Both the position numbers and the translations under genes were made by a program. This document shows positions 24,833-33,997 of a stretch of 60,256 nucleotides of DNA, piece after piece (position 1 is the stretch's first letter; each line of letters opens with the position of its first letter). The stretch is from assembly GCF_900107105.1 (NCBI RefSeq), contig NZ_FNOT01000020.1, positions 1 to 60,256 of the forward strand. Direction: 5' to 3'. Origin of the DNA: Geodermatophilus africanus. GTDB taxonomy: Bacteria; Actinomycetota; Actinomycetes; Mycobacteriales; Geodermatophilaceae. The notes beneath the pieces are model-generated. The model saw only the letters and a program-made list of their open reading frames with translations. It made no database searches and was not told the DNA's origin.

Positions 24833-25630
24833 TCAGGAGGTCGGCAGCTTGACGCTCGGTGCATGTCGGGACGTCGAGGGCGACTCCGTAGCGACACCGC
24901 CGATCCCGGCTTCGATCGGCCGCTCTTGGGCGGTCGTTGCCCCCTCGACCTGACCTCGGCGCCGGGTGCCTTGGTGCTGGGGCTGACGGGCTGCAGACGA
25001 CTGACGGCGTTCCGCTAGGGACAGCGCGGCGAAGAGGACGATTGCACCGATGGCAACCACAGCGATCAGCGATCGCGCGATGCCGGACAACACCATCATC
25101 GGAGCGCTCGGCTCGGCGACGGGTAGGGCTGTAATGAGCGCCTCATCATCGGCTCCGTAGATCCCCTGCATGTCCGCGAGCTCCTGCTGCATACGCTGAG
25201 TCACTAGGTCCATCGTGCGATCGGTCTGGGCGGCACTCGTACCGGTGGCTGTCACGCCGACCACCAGTCCCGAGGAGCCGAAGGCCGTGGAAGGCCCGAT
25301 GGCGTATCCGTCGTGGGCGCCCGCGTCGACCAGCTCCTGACGCACGGGGGTGGACCCCACTCGTTCGGACAGCACCTGACCCACCGTGGAGTCGTTGGTA
25401 AAGCGCAGGTAAGGGTTGTTGTAGTTGATCCGTCCCAGTGCGGCATTCTCGGCGATCTGCTCGGCCGTGGGTGGTGCCGGGGGATAGGCAAGCACGAAGG
25501 ACGCCGTGGCCTCATATTGCCGCGGTGTGAGGAGCAATAGTGCGATGCCACCCAGCACCGTGAGAGCGATGACGCTCATACTCAGGGTCAAGTGGCGCCG
25601 GAGCATCTGCACGATCGTGAGCAGGTCCAC
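24833..25630 (-). CDS. Wzz/chain-length-determinant family protein
   Basis: A 265-residue polysaccharide co-polymerase. Two helices enclose an extracytoplasmic domain: LTLSMSVIALTVLGGIALLL (about 14-33) and SLIAVVAIGAIVLFAALSLA (about 198-217). The N-terminal LLTIVQMLRRHL and the loop start LTPRQYEATASFVLAYPPA are typical. The ~48-residue cytoplasmic tail is polar and carries no kinase domain. GTG 25630 begins 2 nt after the Wzy-like stop, so it is coupled to that gene. It should set the chain length of the Wzy product. Confidence 0.8.
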   Translation of the reverse strand: MDLLTIVQMLRRHLTLSMSVIALTVLGGIALLLLTPRQYEATASFVLAYPPAPPTAEQIAENAALGRINYNNPYLRFTNDSTVGQVLSERVGSTPVRQELVDAGAHDGYAIGPSTAFGSSGLVVGVTATGTSAAQTDRTMDLVTQRMQQELADMQGIYGADDEALITALPVAEPSAPMMVLSGIARSLIAVVAIGAIVLFAALSLAERRQSSAARQPQHQGTRRRGQVEGATTAQERPIEAGIGGVATESPSTSRHAPSVKLPTS

Positions 25631-25632
25631 GG

Positions 25633-27087
25633 TCAACCCTTCTGTAGCAGTGAGGCCGATTGCGGTAGGGGCTGCTCGCGGCTCGCAAGCACCCAGCAGG
25701 CGCCGATCGCGCCAACCACCAAGGCGTACACCCCTGCATACATGTTGAATGAGAGAGAGTCGAATGTCGCGGAGCAGACTGCCCCGGACGAGGCAGAACC
25801 GGCGAGCGCGGCGGCGATCGTCCGCAATCGTGGGTCTGCCGACCGTCGGCGGGCGGCCAGCGCATAGAGCGCCGGGAGGAGTAGCCATGCGAACAGGCCG
25901 GTCGCGCCGAGGAGACCGAGCTCGATGAGACCCTTGAGATACTGATTGTCCAGGATGTCGAAGGCGTTGCTGGCGATGTAAGTTCCGCCACCACTGCCCA
26001 AAAGGGGCTTCTCCGACACCAACTGTTCGACGAGCTCATAGTCGTTCAGCCGCGTGGCGACGGAGGGGTCGTCACCACCTTGCGACACGTAGCCCACCAG
26101 AGTGCCGAGGTAACCCGGCCGAACGATGAACTGCGCCAGGGCTCCAATTGGCAGGAGCACAAATGCAGTGATTCGCTGCCGGCGGGGCAAGAAGAACGCG
26201 AAGACAACGAAGCCAGTAACGGCCGACAGCAGGGCTGAGCGTGACACCGACGCGGGTAGCGCAAGCGCCACGAGCCCGACGGGACCCCACTTGCGGAGGA
26301 CGGGCCGGTCCTGTTGCTGCATCGCCAGGGCGATCGCGATGGGTAGCACCATTCCCGCCACGACACCAAGTTCGATGGGGTGCAGGGCGGTGCCCGTGAC
26401 ACGGTCGAGGAGACCCCGAGCGGAATAGGTGCTGTAGTCGCTATTCAGCGTGAAGCCAGGCATGGCTCCACGGATGACTCCTGCGAGGTCGAAGCGGAGG
26501 AGCCACTGCAGTGCTGCTACCACGCCTGAGATCGCGGCTCCGAGCACGAGCGCACGCAGAACTTTCTTTAGTGCTTCGAGCGATGGCAGCAGCTCCGCCG
26601 TCGACAGTGCAACCCCAGCCGTAGCGGCCAGAAGCATCATCCATCGGTCACCGCTCAGGCGTTCCGTCTCCGTGAGTCGGTGAAAGGGCAAGAATGCGTA
26701 GCTTAACAGGCTCGTGACGACCAGGAAGGCCAGTAGGCCTCTGGTGGGATGAGGTGTCGTCAAAGGATCATGGCGGTTGAAGAGCACAGCCAAAAGCCAC
26801 AGAACCAGAAGGAGGAACGCGATCAGGCTAGCTGCGTAGCCCTGCCCTCCAACAGCGCGGATGATCATGTCCGACGGGAAGATGAACAGAGCCAAGGTGT
26901 AACTGACAAGAGCTCCTACGGCCTGCGTGCTTGGACCTGCAGCGGATCGATCGAGCTGTTGTAGGCCCGAACTGGACAGGCTCGCCGCAGCTCTCCCCAT
27001 GGGGGGCCTCTCCCAAGCAGGTCCCGCCGGTGCCCGGTCGACCGGAAGGGCTGACTCCGGCGCGCGGTGTCGTCCTCCGCCACTCAT
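25633..27087 (-). CDS. O-antigen ligase/Wzy polymerase-like membrane protein
   Basis: A 484-residue polytopic protein with about eleven hydrophobic helices. The C-terminal third has the long extracytoplasmic loop of the Wzy_C/O-antigen ligase family: ATRLNDYELVEQLVSEKPLL, GSGGGTYIASNAFDILDNQY and LKGLIELGLLG. It probably joins repeat units after flipping. The ATG at 27087 overlaps the GT2 stop by 4 nt; a longer frame upstream only overlaps that gene. It is followed by the Wzz gene at 2 nt, giving a Wzy-Wzz pair. Confidence 0.82.
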   Translation of the reverse strand: MSGGGRHRAPESALPVDRAPAGPAWERPPMGRAAASLSSSGLQQLDRSAAGPSTQAVGALVSYTLALFIFPSDMIIRAVGGQGYAASLIAFLLLVLWLLAVLFNRHDPLTTPHPTRGLLAFLVVTSLLSYAFLPFHRLTETERLSGDRWMMLLAATAGVALSTAELLPSLEALKKVLRALVLGAAISGVVAALQWLLRFDLAGVIRGAMPGFTLNSDYSTYSARGLLDRVTGTALHPIELGVVAGMVLPIAIALAMQQQDRPVLRKWGPVGLVALALPASVSRSALLSAVTGFVVFAFFLPRRQRITAFVLLPIGALAQFIVRPGYLGTLVGYVSQGGDDPSVATRLNDYELVEQLVSEKPLLGSGGGTYIASNAFDILDNQYLKGLIELGLLGATGLFAWLLLPALYALAARRRSADPRLRTIAAALAGSASSGAVCSATFDSLSFNMYAGVYALVVGAIGACWVLASREQPLPQSASLLQKG

Positions 27088-28055
27088 CTGGACTCCGCAG
27101 GTGTCCGCGGAAGCGCACCCCTTGCGCCGCCCGGGAGGCGCCTCCGGCGCGCCGGTGAGAGGAGTGCCACTAGTGAGGCGCGCTCCTCGGGGCGGGTAAC
27201 CCGGAGCAGCGAGTGCAGGACGGCCGTGATCCAGAACAGGGCCGTCGTGGTCCATCCGTGCCACTTGCGAAAGTAGCGGACACGGTTGACGTTGAGTAGC
27301 GCGACGAGCGCCGGAGAGTTGCCGGACCCACCCCCGCGGTGCCTCACGACGACGTCGGGGTCGTACACGACCCGGTGTCCCTGCTCCCGCAGCCGACGGA
27401 AGTAGTCGGTCTCCTCCGAGTACAGGAAGAAGGACTCATCCCAGTCGCCGACGGCCGCTGCCGCGTCCCGGGACAGCAGGACTGCGGCACCGGTGGCCCA
27501 CTCGACGTCATGCTGGATCTCGTATGCGGCCGGGTCCCGGACGATCTCGGCGAACCAGGGCGGACGGCCGGCCAACTGGTCCCCTAGGAGAGCCTCCCCC
27601 AGCGCACGCAGGACGCTAGGCTCACGCCGTAGTGAGTGGGCCGGACCGCCATGGGGGTCCTCGATGCGGGGGACGACCGCTCCGGCGCTCGTACGTGTGG
27701 CGGTCGCGACAAGTCGTTCGATGGCTCGGAACCCCAGGACCAGGTCGGGATTGAGGACCAACAACCACGAACTCCGCGGTAGGTGAGGCGCGGCCAGGTT
27801 AATCCCGCCGGAGTAGCCCAGGTTCCCCGCGGCTCTAATCAGCCGGACGTCTGGATGTCGGGGCACCACTTCCCCGATGTGATCACGGGAGTCGTTGTCC
27901 ACCACGGTGACGTGCGTTGAGACCTCGCCGGCAGCCTCCGGCAGCGACGTCAGCAGAGCGTCAAGGTCGTCTGCGCTGTTGTAGGTGACGACGACGATTG
28001 CGCACTCCACAGCGCTGGGGGCCCGTGCCGTCCCGGCCGGTGCGAGGTCTGCCAT
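27084..28055 (-). CDS. GT2 rhamnosyltransferase-like (WbbL-type) glycosyltransferase
   Basis: A 323-residue GT-A enzyme with IVVVTYNSADDLDALLTSL (residues ~20-38), TVVDNDSRD, NLGYSGGINLA, LVLNPDLVL in place of DxD, and EETDYFRRLREQGHRVVYDP. This is the pattern of WbbL-like rhamnosyltransferases, though the donor cannot be fixed from sequence. ATG 28055; the stop overlaps the polymerase-like gene. It is the first gene of a GT2-wzy-wzz string. Confidence 0.82.
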   Translation of the reverse strand: MADLAPAGTARAPSAVECAIVVVTYNSADDLDALLTSLPEAAGEVSTHVTVVDNDSRDHIGEVVPRHPDVRLIRAAGNLGYSGGINLAAPHLPRSSWLLVLNPDLVLGFRAIERLVATATRTSAGAVVPRIEDPHGGPAHSLRREPSVLRALGEALLGDQLAGRPPWFAEIVRDPAAYEIQHDVEWATGAAVLLSRDAAAAVGDWDESFFLYSEETDYFRRLREQGHRVVYDPDVVVRHRGGGSGNSPALVALLNVNRVRYFRKWHGWTTTALFWITAVLHSLLRVTRPEERASLVALLSPARRRRLPGGARGALPRTPAESR

Positions 28056-28236
28056 CGGTCCAACAACGCTCCATCCGATACCCCCGAGACGTCAAAGGCG
28101 GTCCCCAGGGTCGCGCCCCAGCAGGCTCCCAACACCGTACGACGAGCGAGTTCACCTCACATCTCCGTAGGGTCGTTCCTCCCCCGCGGGGGAAGCGACG
28201 ACCCCAAGTCTGAGAGGCGGTGCGCCAAGATCGTGC

Positions 28237-29607
28237 TCAACTCGTTGAGAACCGGCACGATGGCTCCCCATCGACTCGGTAGAGGTGAACCGCCGTCTCG
28301 TCGCCAAACGAGTCGGTGAATCTTCCCCCGTTCACCGGGACCGTGCGGGACTCGCCCAGAACGGTGACGGTCGGCGAGTCCTCAGCGCAGGGCATCGAGA
28401 AGCGGACCTCCGCCAATCCTTGCTCGCGCGAGGCCGCCAGCACGTACAGGCTACCCTCGTGCAGCTTCACGAGGGTGTCGACGTCGCCGTCCACCCGGAC
28501 GAAGTCCTGCACGGACGGTGAATTGAGCACCGGCGCCAGGTCCGCCACCTGTTGGTTGACGCGGGTAACCTCCTCGCGAACGTCGGTGTAGCAGGGGTCT
28601 CGCAGCGCATGCTGTGTAGGGCACGGCCCCCCGAAGCTATGGTTGAAGTACACGATGCCGCGGGCGCCGTGGATGAGGCTGCTCCAGACGGCCGCTCGGA
28701 CCTGCTCCGGCGTAATTGTTGGAAAGCTGTCGTCGGGGAACGGGTGACCCACCTCGACGAAGGCCCACACGGGCCGACTGCCGGGCGGGTCGACCAAGGC
28801 TCGCACGCGGTCGACGGTCAATCCGTAGTTCGCGGCCCGATGGCACTGGGCAGGTGCAATCGGGGCCTCGGTGCCGAAGAAGTTGCCTCCCTCGCCGAGG
28901 CCGCAGACGCTCTCGTCGGTGTACCAGTAGACGTCCACGGAGACAACGTCCTGAAAGTTGTTGACAAACCGGGCTGCCTCCTCGTCGGTCTCCCAGAAGG
29001 CCACGCCCTTGCCGTAGTTGCTGTACCTGAGGCGGTTGTCGTTGGGCAGGCCCTCGAGGCGGGTCGTCTGAACTGTGTACCCACACCTCCCGCCCGCCGG
29101 CGTGCAGATGTCACCGTCCCCGGGGCGGCGACCGGTCCACTCGTCTTCTCCCGGTCCGCCCCACATGTCGGCCTCGTCCGAAACGAGCCAGCCCACCGTC
29201 TCCTCGCCCACCTTCCCCTCGAGGTCGTGGATCACCATCATCCCGGCGTCACGGATCAGTGACAGATCGCTGTCCTCCGTGAGTCCGACGTAGAGGTTGA
29301 TCCCGGCGGCGGCGTCCTGCCGGATGTCTGCCTCGGACGTGACACTCTCGAGCCACACCCCGATGGGGAATTGGGATGGGTCGGAGGGCAGCGAAGGGGA
29401 AAACCGGTCGTAGTAGGCCGGCCCGCCGTCCACCTCCTGCACGTCGAGGAGGTACTCCTCGCGGTGGTCGCGGAGGACCGCAACAGCGCCGGCCGCGACC
29501 GCCGCCGTGACCAGAACAACTGGGACGACTAGCCGCAAAGCCCGGCGGCTCGGACGCCGTGACCGGTCCCGCCTGTCAGGAGTGGTGCCCAGTCCCTGCT
29601 CCGTCAC
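28237..29607 (-). CDS. Membrane-anchored glycoside hydrolase-like protein
   Basis: A 456-residue protein with a basic N-terminus and one helix (LRLVVPVVLVTAAVAAGAVA, residues ~25-44), so the rest is outside. The body reads like a TIM-barrel hydrolase: FPIGVWLESVTSEADI, GINLYVGL, VGWLVSDEADMW, SVDVYWYTDES, VWAFVEVGHPF and IVYFNHSFGGPC. A C-terminal beta domain follows (residues ~370-456). The catalytic pair is not assigned. GTG 29607 has GAGGAG 8 nt upstream. A second glycosidase-like protein lies in the first operon. It probably trims or binds the exported polymer. Confidence 0.65.
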   Translation of the reverse strand: MTEQGLGTTPDRRDRSRRPSRRALRLVVPVVLVTAAVAAGAVAVLRDHREEYLLDVQEVDGGPAYYDRFSPSLPSDPSQFPIGVWLESVTSEADIRQDAAAGINLYVGLTEDSDLSLIRDAGMMVIHDLEGKVGEETVGWLVSDEADMWGGPGEDEWTGRRPGDGDICTPAGGRCGYTVQTTRLEGLPNDNRLRYSNYGKGVAFWETDEEAARFVNNFQDVVSVDVYWYTDESVCGLGEGGNFFGTEAPIAPAQCHRAANYGLTVDRVRALVDPPGSRPVWAFVEVGHPFPDDSFPTITPEQVRAAVWSSLIHGARGIVYFNHSFGGPCPTQHALRDPCYTDVREEVTRVNQQVADLAPVLNSPSVQDFVRVDGDVDTLVKLHEGSLYVLAASREQGLAEVRFSMPCAEDSPTVTVLGESRTVPVNGGRFTDSFGDETAVHLYRVDGEPSCRFSTS

Positions 29608-29653
29608 GTGCGCATCTCCTCGGGCAGGGAGGGCATCGGCGCAGACCCGCTCA

Positions 29654-30868
29654 TCAGCTCGGTAGGTGCTGCGGCGTCTGGTTGGCCCAGGCGTGGCCCC
29701 GCTCTGCCAGGCTAACGAGCACGTCGCCCCGCGACCCCCACGAGTAGGACAGTACCGAGGCGCGGCGCTCGGCCGGTGTGCTGAGCCCTCCATCCGACAG
29801 CGTCTGCCGGATCGCCGCGACGAACTCGTCTGCGCCCTTGGCGACGCGAACCCGGTCGGTATAACTCGCCAACTCAGCGAAGTCCGTGCTGACCACGGGC
29901 AGCTCCAGCGCGAGGTACTCCTTGAGCTTGATCGGGTTCGACGACCAAATCCATGGGCTGTCCAGCCAGGGCATGATCGCCACGTCGAACGACGAGCCGT
30001 AGCGGGGGATGTCCGCGTACGGACGGTGCCCCAGCCAGTGCACGTTGCCGTGACTCAGCAGGGTCTCCATGGGGTGCGTGGAGTCGCCGATTAGAATCAG
30101 TGAGGCCTCGGGGAGGCCTGTCGCGACGGCCTCTAGGAGCCCAAAATCCACGACGAAGTCGTCTAAAGCGCCGAAGAATCCGACGCGCGGGCGCGGGATG
30201 TTCCGAGCGTCCTCAGGTAGCTCTTCTTCCGGATGGGTCACGAAGTGGTCGACGTCAACCCCGTGGTCCATGAAGTACGCGCGGTCGCCGGTGAGCGACC
30301 GCTCCTCCGCCATGAGCGCCCGGCTCACGTAGACGACATGGTCGGCTGCGCGCAATAGAGACTGCTCGAGGTGCTCAAGCGTCGCTCTGTCGCCCTCCGG
30401 GTACTCAGAGTGCCGGTCGGACCTGTTGTACACGAGTGACCGCCGGCGCAAGGGACGGACGACGTCCCAAGCGGTCGGCAGCGTCACGACGACAACCGGC
30501 GGAGCTGTAATGCCCAGCAGGAGGCACACGAGGCGAACCTGCAGCCGCACGAGGGTGGCATTCACCCGGCGCATCAGAGGGGACCCATAGAACGGTAGCG
30601 GTAGCGGTGACATGACGTGAAAAAGTGGCAGCTCGGCCAGCGGCCGACGAACGAACTTCGCGACGCTGCGCAGCTTACGGCCGATTCTGCGTAGTGAGTG
30701 GGTACTCCTGCCGGGAGTAGGCATGCGCATCCCGATGCTGTTGACGACGAGGACCCGGCGCTTCGCCGCAATTGCACGCATCAACTGGAAGTCCGAGTGT
30801 GCAGTGTTGTGGTACCACCAATCCTGCGCCGAGAAGCATACGTAGGACGGATCCTCAGCCGCTGCCAT
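29654..30868 (-). CDS. GT-B glycosyltransferase, TuaH-like
   Basis: A 404-residue transferase. The N-terminus has DWWYHNTAHSDFQLMRAIA (about residues 15-33) and the middle PPVVVVTLPTAWDVV and SLVYNRSDRHSEYPEGD. The donor half has PRVGFFGALDDFVVDFGLL and NPIKLKEYLALELPVVSTD, the sugar-nucleotide-binding pattern of the TuaH group. It resembles the gene at 37209-38336. The ATG at 30868 has a GGAGAGG site about 11 nt upstream. It diverges from wecG-like 31091; the 222-bp gap should hold both promoters. Confidence 0.8.
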   Translation of the reverse strand: MAAAEDPSYVCFSAQDWWYHNTAHSDFQLMRAIAAKRRVLVVNSIGMRMPTPGRSTHSLRRIGRKLRSVAKFVRRPLAELPLFHVMSPLPLPFYGSPLMRRVNATLVRLQVRLVCLLLGITAPPVVVVTLPTAWDVVRPLRRRSLVYNRSDRHSEYPEGDRATLEHLEQSLLRAADHVVYVSRALMAEERSLTGDRAYFMDHGVDVDHFVTHPEEELPEDARNIPRPRVGFFGALDDFVVDFGLLEAVATGLPEASLILIGDSTHPMETLLSHGNVHWLGHRPYADIPRYGSSFDVAIMPWLDSPWIWSSNPIKLKEYLALELPVVSTDFAELASYTDRVRVAKGADEFVAAIRQTLSDGGLSTPAERRASVLSYSWGSRGDVLVSLAERGHAWANQTPQHLPS

Positions 30869-31090
30869 GCCGCCATCCTCTCCGATCCGGCCGGCGTTGC
30901 CGATGGCAGTGGACCACATACCGCAAACGACCCGCTGCCTGACCTCACGACACATCCCTCGACGGGCGGGGCCACCGAAAACCGGTGACGATGGGTGACG
31001 AGCCGTCCACGCTGATAGCCTGCGGCCTCGCTCGCGCCCGACCGGGACGCGGCACCCAGGAGACCCAGGACAGCGACGGAGCGGACCGAC

Positions 31091-31882
31091 GTGCGCCGAC
31101 AGGACCCATGGCCGTGGACCCCAGGGTTGTCGCCGCTCACCCCCGAGCAGGTGGTCGAGATGCTCATAGCCGCGTCCCGTCAGGGCGTCGGGCACCACGT
31201 CCTCACGCTCAACCTCGACATCTACCGGCACCTCGCCTACCTGACGGCCCCCCACGCACAGAAGCTGCGGTCCTCTTACACGCTCTTGCTGGCGGACGGC
31301 ATGCCGCTGGTTTGGGGAGCTGCACTCGCCGGTCGTCCCGTCCCCGGTCGCGTGACCGGAGCCGACCTGCTACCTATCCTCACGCGCGCCGCCCTGTCCG
31401 CGGGACTCCACGTTCACTACACGGGCGGTCCGCCGGGCGCGGCCGAGGGGGCTGCGGCGGCGGTGATTCCTGAAGGGAGGTGCTCGGGGCGCCTGTCGAC
31501 CAGTGCCTTCCGGCTAGCCCGCGACCCGGCGGATCCCTGCTTCCGAGAGGCCGCCGGGTCGATCCTTGCCGATCGTCCCGACGTCGTGTTCGCGGCCTAC
31601 GGCTTCCCCAAGCAGGACCATCTGGGGGTCGCCGTCCGCGACCTCGACCCCTCGAGCACCATCATCGGTTGTGGAGCCTCGCTGGAGTTTGCAGCGGGAA
31701 TGGTGCGCCGAGCGCCAGCGGCCCTCCAACGGACCGGGCTGGAGTGGGTCTTCCGTCTCGGAACCGACCCCGGCAGGCTCGGTCGCCGCTATCTCGTCGA
31801 GGACATGCCCGTCCTCGTCCCACTCCTGCGGGACGCCGTCCGTGCCCGCCGCCAGCCTTCGGAGGGTCGGATCAACCGTTGA
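31091..31882 (+). CDS. WecG/TagA/CpsF family glycosyltransferase (GT26)
   Basis: A 263-residue enzyme with the family blocks HHVLTLNLDIYRHLAYL (about 37-53), LLLADGMPLVWGAALAG (about 66-82) with the catalytic-type Asp, RVTGADLLPILTRAA and VVFAAYGFPKQDHLGV. GT26 enzymes transfer ManNAc or related sugars onto lipid-linked acceptors early in polymer assembly. It starts with GTG 31091. The adjacent flippase gene overlaps or follows closely. The middle (about residues 115-145) is less conserved. Confidence 0.85.
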   Translation: MRRQDPWPWTPGLSPLTPEQVVEMLIAASRQGVGHHVLTLNLDIYRHLAYLTAPHAQKLRSSYTLLLADGMPLVWGAALAGRPVPGRVTGADLLPILTRAALSAGLHVHYTGGPPGAAEGAAAAVIPEGRCSGRLSTSAFRLARDPADPCFREAAGSILADRPDVVFAAYGFPKQDHLGVAVRDLDPSSTIIGCGASLEFAAGMVRRAPAALQRTGLEWVFRLGTDPGRLGRRYLVEDMPVLVPLLRDAVRARRQPSEGRINR

Positions 31883-31950
31883 CCGACCACGAGCGGCGCC
31901 AGGACGGCCTGTCCGGGGTCTCCAGTCCTCGTGGCAGGACCGGGGCGACG

Positions 31951-33333
31951 ATGCGTCGCGGTTTCGCTTGGACGGCGTTGGGGCGGGCGCTAGTCCAGGT
32001 CGCCCAACTGGCCAACGTCGTTATTCTCGCTAGGGTCCTTACGCCGGCGGACTTTGGGCTCGCGACCGTGACAGCGAGCATCGTCGTAATCAGCACGCTG
32101 GTCGCCGACGTTGGCATCTCGACCTCGATAGTGCACTTTCGGACGGCTGGGGCCCGCTTCGCCGGGTCCGCTCTGTCGCTCAACCTCTTGGCCTCCCTGC
32201 TGGTAGGCGCAGTTCTCGTCCTGGCCGCACCGCAGATCGCCAGCTTCTTCGGCGGGGATGGATTGGTCCCCCTGCTCTACGTCGCCGCAGCAGGCGTGGC
32301 GGCCAGCCCCTGGTCGGTGCCTCTAGGAAGCCTGGCGGCGCAGCAGCGCTTCGGTGCCATCGTGACCGTCGAGGTGAGCGGGGCGGTGCTTGCCTTCGCG
32401 GTTAGCCTCGGACTCGCTCTCGCCGGCGCAGGAGCAGTCTCCCTCGTGGCCGGTCCGGCGCTATCTGGTGTGGTCCAAGCGGCCGCCTTCTACGTCCTGG
32501 CCCGGCAGCGGAACCGGCTGCGCTGGGACCGCGGCTCGATCCGCGACATGCTGGGCTACGGGATGCCGCTCGTCGGCTACGGCCTCCTGTCGACCTTCGC
32601 GTCAAACGTCGACCGACTGTCCCTGGCGCGGACCGGCTCCGCGTTCTCGGTGGGGCTTTACAGCAGGGCGGCCCAATTCGCCGCGCTGCCCAACGCGGTC
32701 CTGCAGTCGGTGGTCCACCGGGTGATGCTCCCGAGCCTCGCCCGCTTGGGTCCGAGCATCGCGGCCCAGTTCGCCCCATGGCGACGGACGACGCACGACT
32801 GCATGCTGTTGTCTTGCGGCGCCATCGCCGTCGGCTGCACCACCGCAGAGTTCATCGTCTTCGTCGCGCTGGGGAACCAGTGGCTGGGGGCAGCGAGCCC
32901 CTTGTCCGTCCTGCTCGCAGGGGCTCCGTTCCTCATCTACCAAGGCCTCGCCACGGTGCTATTGCAGGCCTGCGGGCGCACTCGCCTCCAATTAGGACTC
33001 GGCGCGGTGACTGCCGTCATAACCATCGTGGCGGCGGTCGTCGCTGCGCGGGAAGGTGTGCTAGCCCTTGCGATCGCCGTGAGCCTCGCCGCGGTCGTCT
33101 CATCCCTGTTCTGGACCTACGCGATTGGCAGGGTCGCCGGTGGGCGTCCGTTCGCAGGCGTGGGCGTCCTCCTGCGTCCGCTTGCCTTCGGCGCCGTGGT
33201 GGCGGCGGTCACGGGAGCGCCGCTGCTGTACGGCGACGGGCGTGAGCTCGCAACAGTCGTAGTCCAGCTCGTCTTGGGCCTCGCGCTGTCGGCCGGCGCG
33301 GTGATAATGATCCGCCGGGCGCGCCGCGTCTGA
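31951..33333 (+). CDS. Wzx-type lipopolysaccharide flippase
   Basis: A 460-residue polytopic protein. RRGFAWTALGRALVQVAQLA and LARVLTPADFGLATV at the N-terminus are classic for O-antigen/teichuronic flippases, followed by 12-14 helices. I used ATG 31951, which places the conserved start at residue 1. A TTG at 31879 overlapping the wecG-like stop by 4 nt would add 24 polar residues and is a real alternative given the local gene coupling. It should act together with the Wzy/Wzz proteins encoded at 24833-27087. Confidence 0.82.
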   Translation: MRRGFAWTALGRALVQVAQLANVVILARVLTPADFGLATVTASIVVISTLVADVGISTSIVHFRTAGARFAGSALSLNLLASLLVGAVLVLAAPQIASFFGGDGLVPLLYVAAAGVAASPWSVPLGSLAAQQRFGAIVTVEVSGAVLAFAVSLGLALAGAGAVSLVAGPALSGVVQAAAFYVLARQRNRLRWDRGSIRDMLGYGMPLVGYGLLSTFASNVDRLSLARTGSAFSVGLYSRAAQFAALPNAVLQSVVHRVMLPSLARLGPSIAAQFAPWRRTTHDCMLLSCGAIAVGCTTAEFIVFVALGNQWLGAASPLSVLLAGAPFLIYQGLATVLLQACGRTRLQLGLGAVTAVITIVAAVVAAREGVLALAIAVSLAAVVSSLFWTYAIGRVAGGRPFAGVGVLLRPLAFGAVVAAVTGAPLLYGDGRELATVVVQLVLGLALSAGAVIMIRRARRV

Positions 33334-33349
33334 GGCGTTGTCGCGACGG

Positions 33350-33943
33350 TTAGTCCAACGACCGGACGATCCGGGCCGGCGCTCCGACGGCCACTGATCG
33401 GGGCGGCACGTCCCGACTGACCACGCTGTTGGCACCAATGACAGCTCCGTGACCGACCACGACCCCTGGCAGGACGACGGCGTTCTGCCCCAGCCAGGCG
33501 CCCCGTTCGACTCGGACCGGCGCGACACCCGTAATCCCCTGGTCGCGGATGGGTTGATCCGCGTTGACCCCGTGCGAGTGGTCGGAGATGTAGACGCCGC
33601 GCGCGATCAGCACCGAGTCCTCGATTACCACTGACTCGACCGCCGACACGGTCGCCAGCCCGGACACCGACACGCGGTCCCCGATGTGTATGACCACCCG
33701 GGCGGTCCCGCTCTCGCGTGGTGCGGCCTCAAGCCAGCAGCCGGGTCCCATGAAGACTTGTGATCCGATGCTGACGTGTCTAGCTCCGCTGACCCGCAGT
33801 GTCCCAGAGAACACACTTCGTGCCCCGAAGGAGGCGAAGGATGACCGAAGGAGCCTCGTGCGGACCGCAGCTGCTCCTCGCTGCAGCCCAGCATGGATCT
33901 TCTCGCCACTGCTCATTAGGGAAGAGGGGGGAGTGTCACGCAT
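33350..33943 (-). CDS. Left-handed beta-helix O-acetyltransferase (maltose/galactoside acetyltransferase-like)
   Basis: A 197-residue hexapeptide-repeat acetyltransferase. Coils run from residue ~50 (RVSGARHVSIGSQVFMGPGC) to ~190, with the loop YISDHSHGV supplying the catalytic His and the usual end VVLPGVVVGHGAVIGANSVV and GAPARIVR. It likely O-acetylates a sugar of the polymer. ATG 33943; it is convergent with the flippase, with stops 16 bp apart. Confidence 0.85.
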   Translation of the reverse strand: MRDTPPSSLMSSGEKIHAGLQRGAAAVRTRLLRSSFASFGARSVFSGTLRVSGARHVSIGSQVFMGPGCWLEAAPRESGTARVVIHIGDRVSVSGLATVSAVESVVIEDSVLIARGVYISDHSHGVNADQPIRDQGITGVAPVRVERGAWLGQNAVVLPGVVVGHGAVIGANSVVSRDVPPRSVAVGAPARIVRSLD

Positions 33944-33997
33944 GACAATGGTTGATGTCCTCTCGCTCGATGTGTCCGGGGGGAGAACGCAGGTTTG

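Noticed and set aside
25633..27264. Longer start for the Wzy-like gene
   Set aside because: The extra codons would overlap the GT2 gene by 180 nt, while ATG 27087 gives a standard 4-nt overlap and a normal start.
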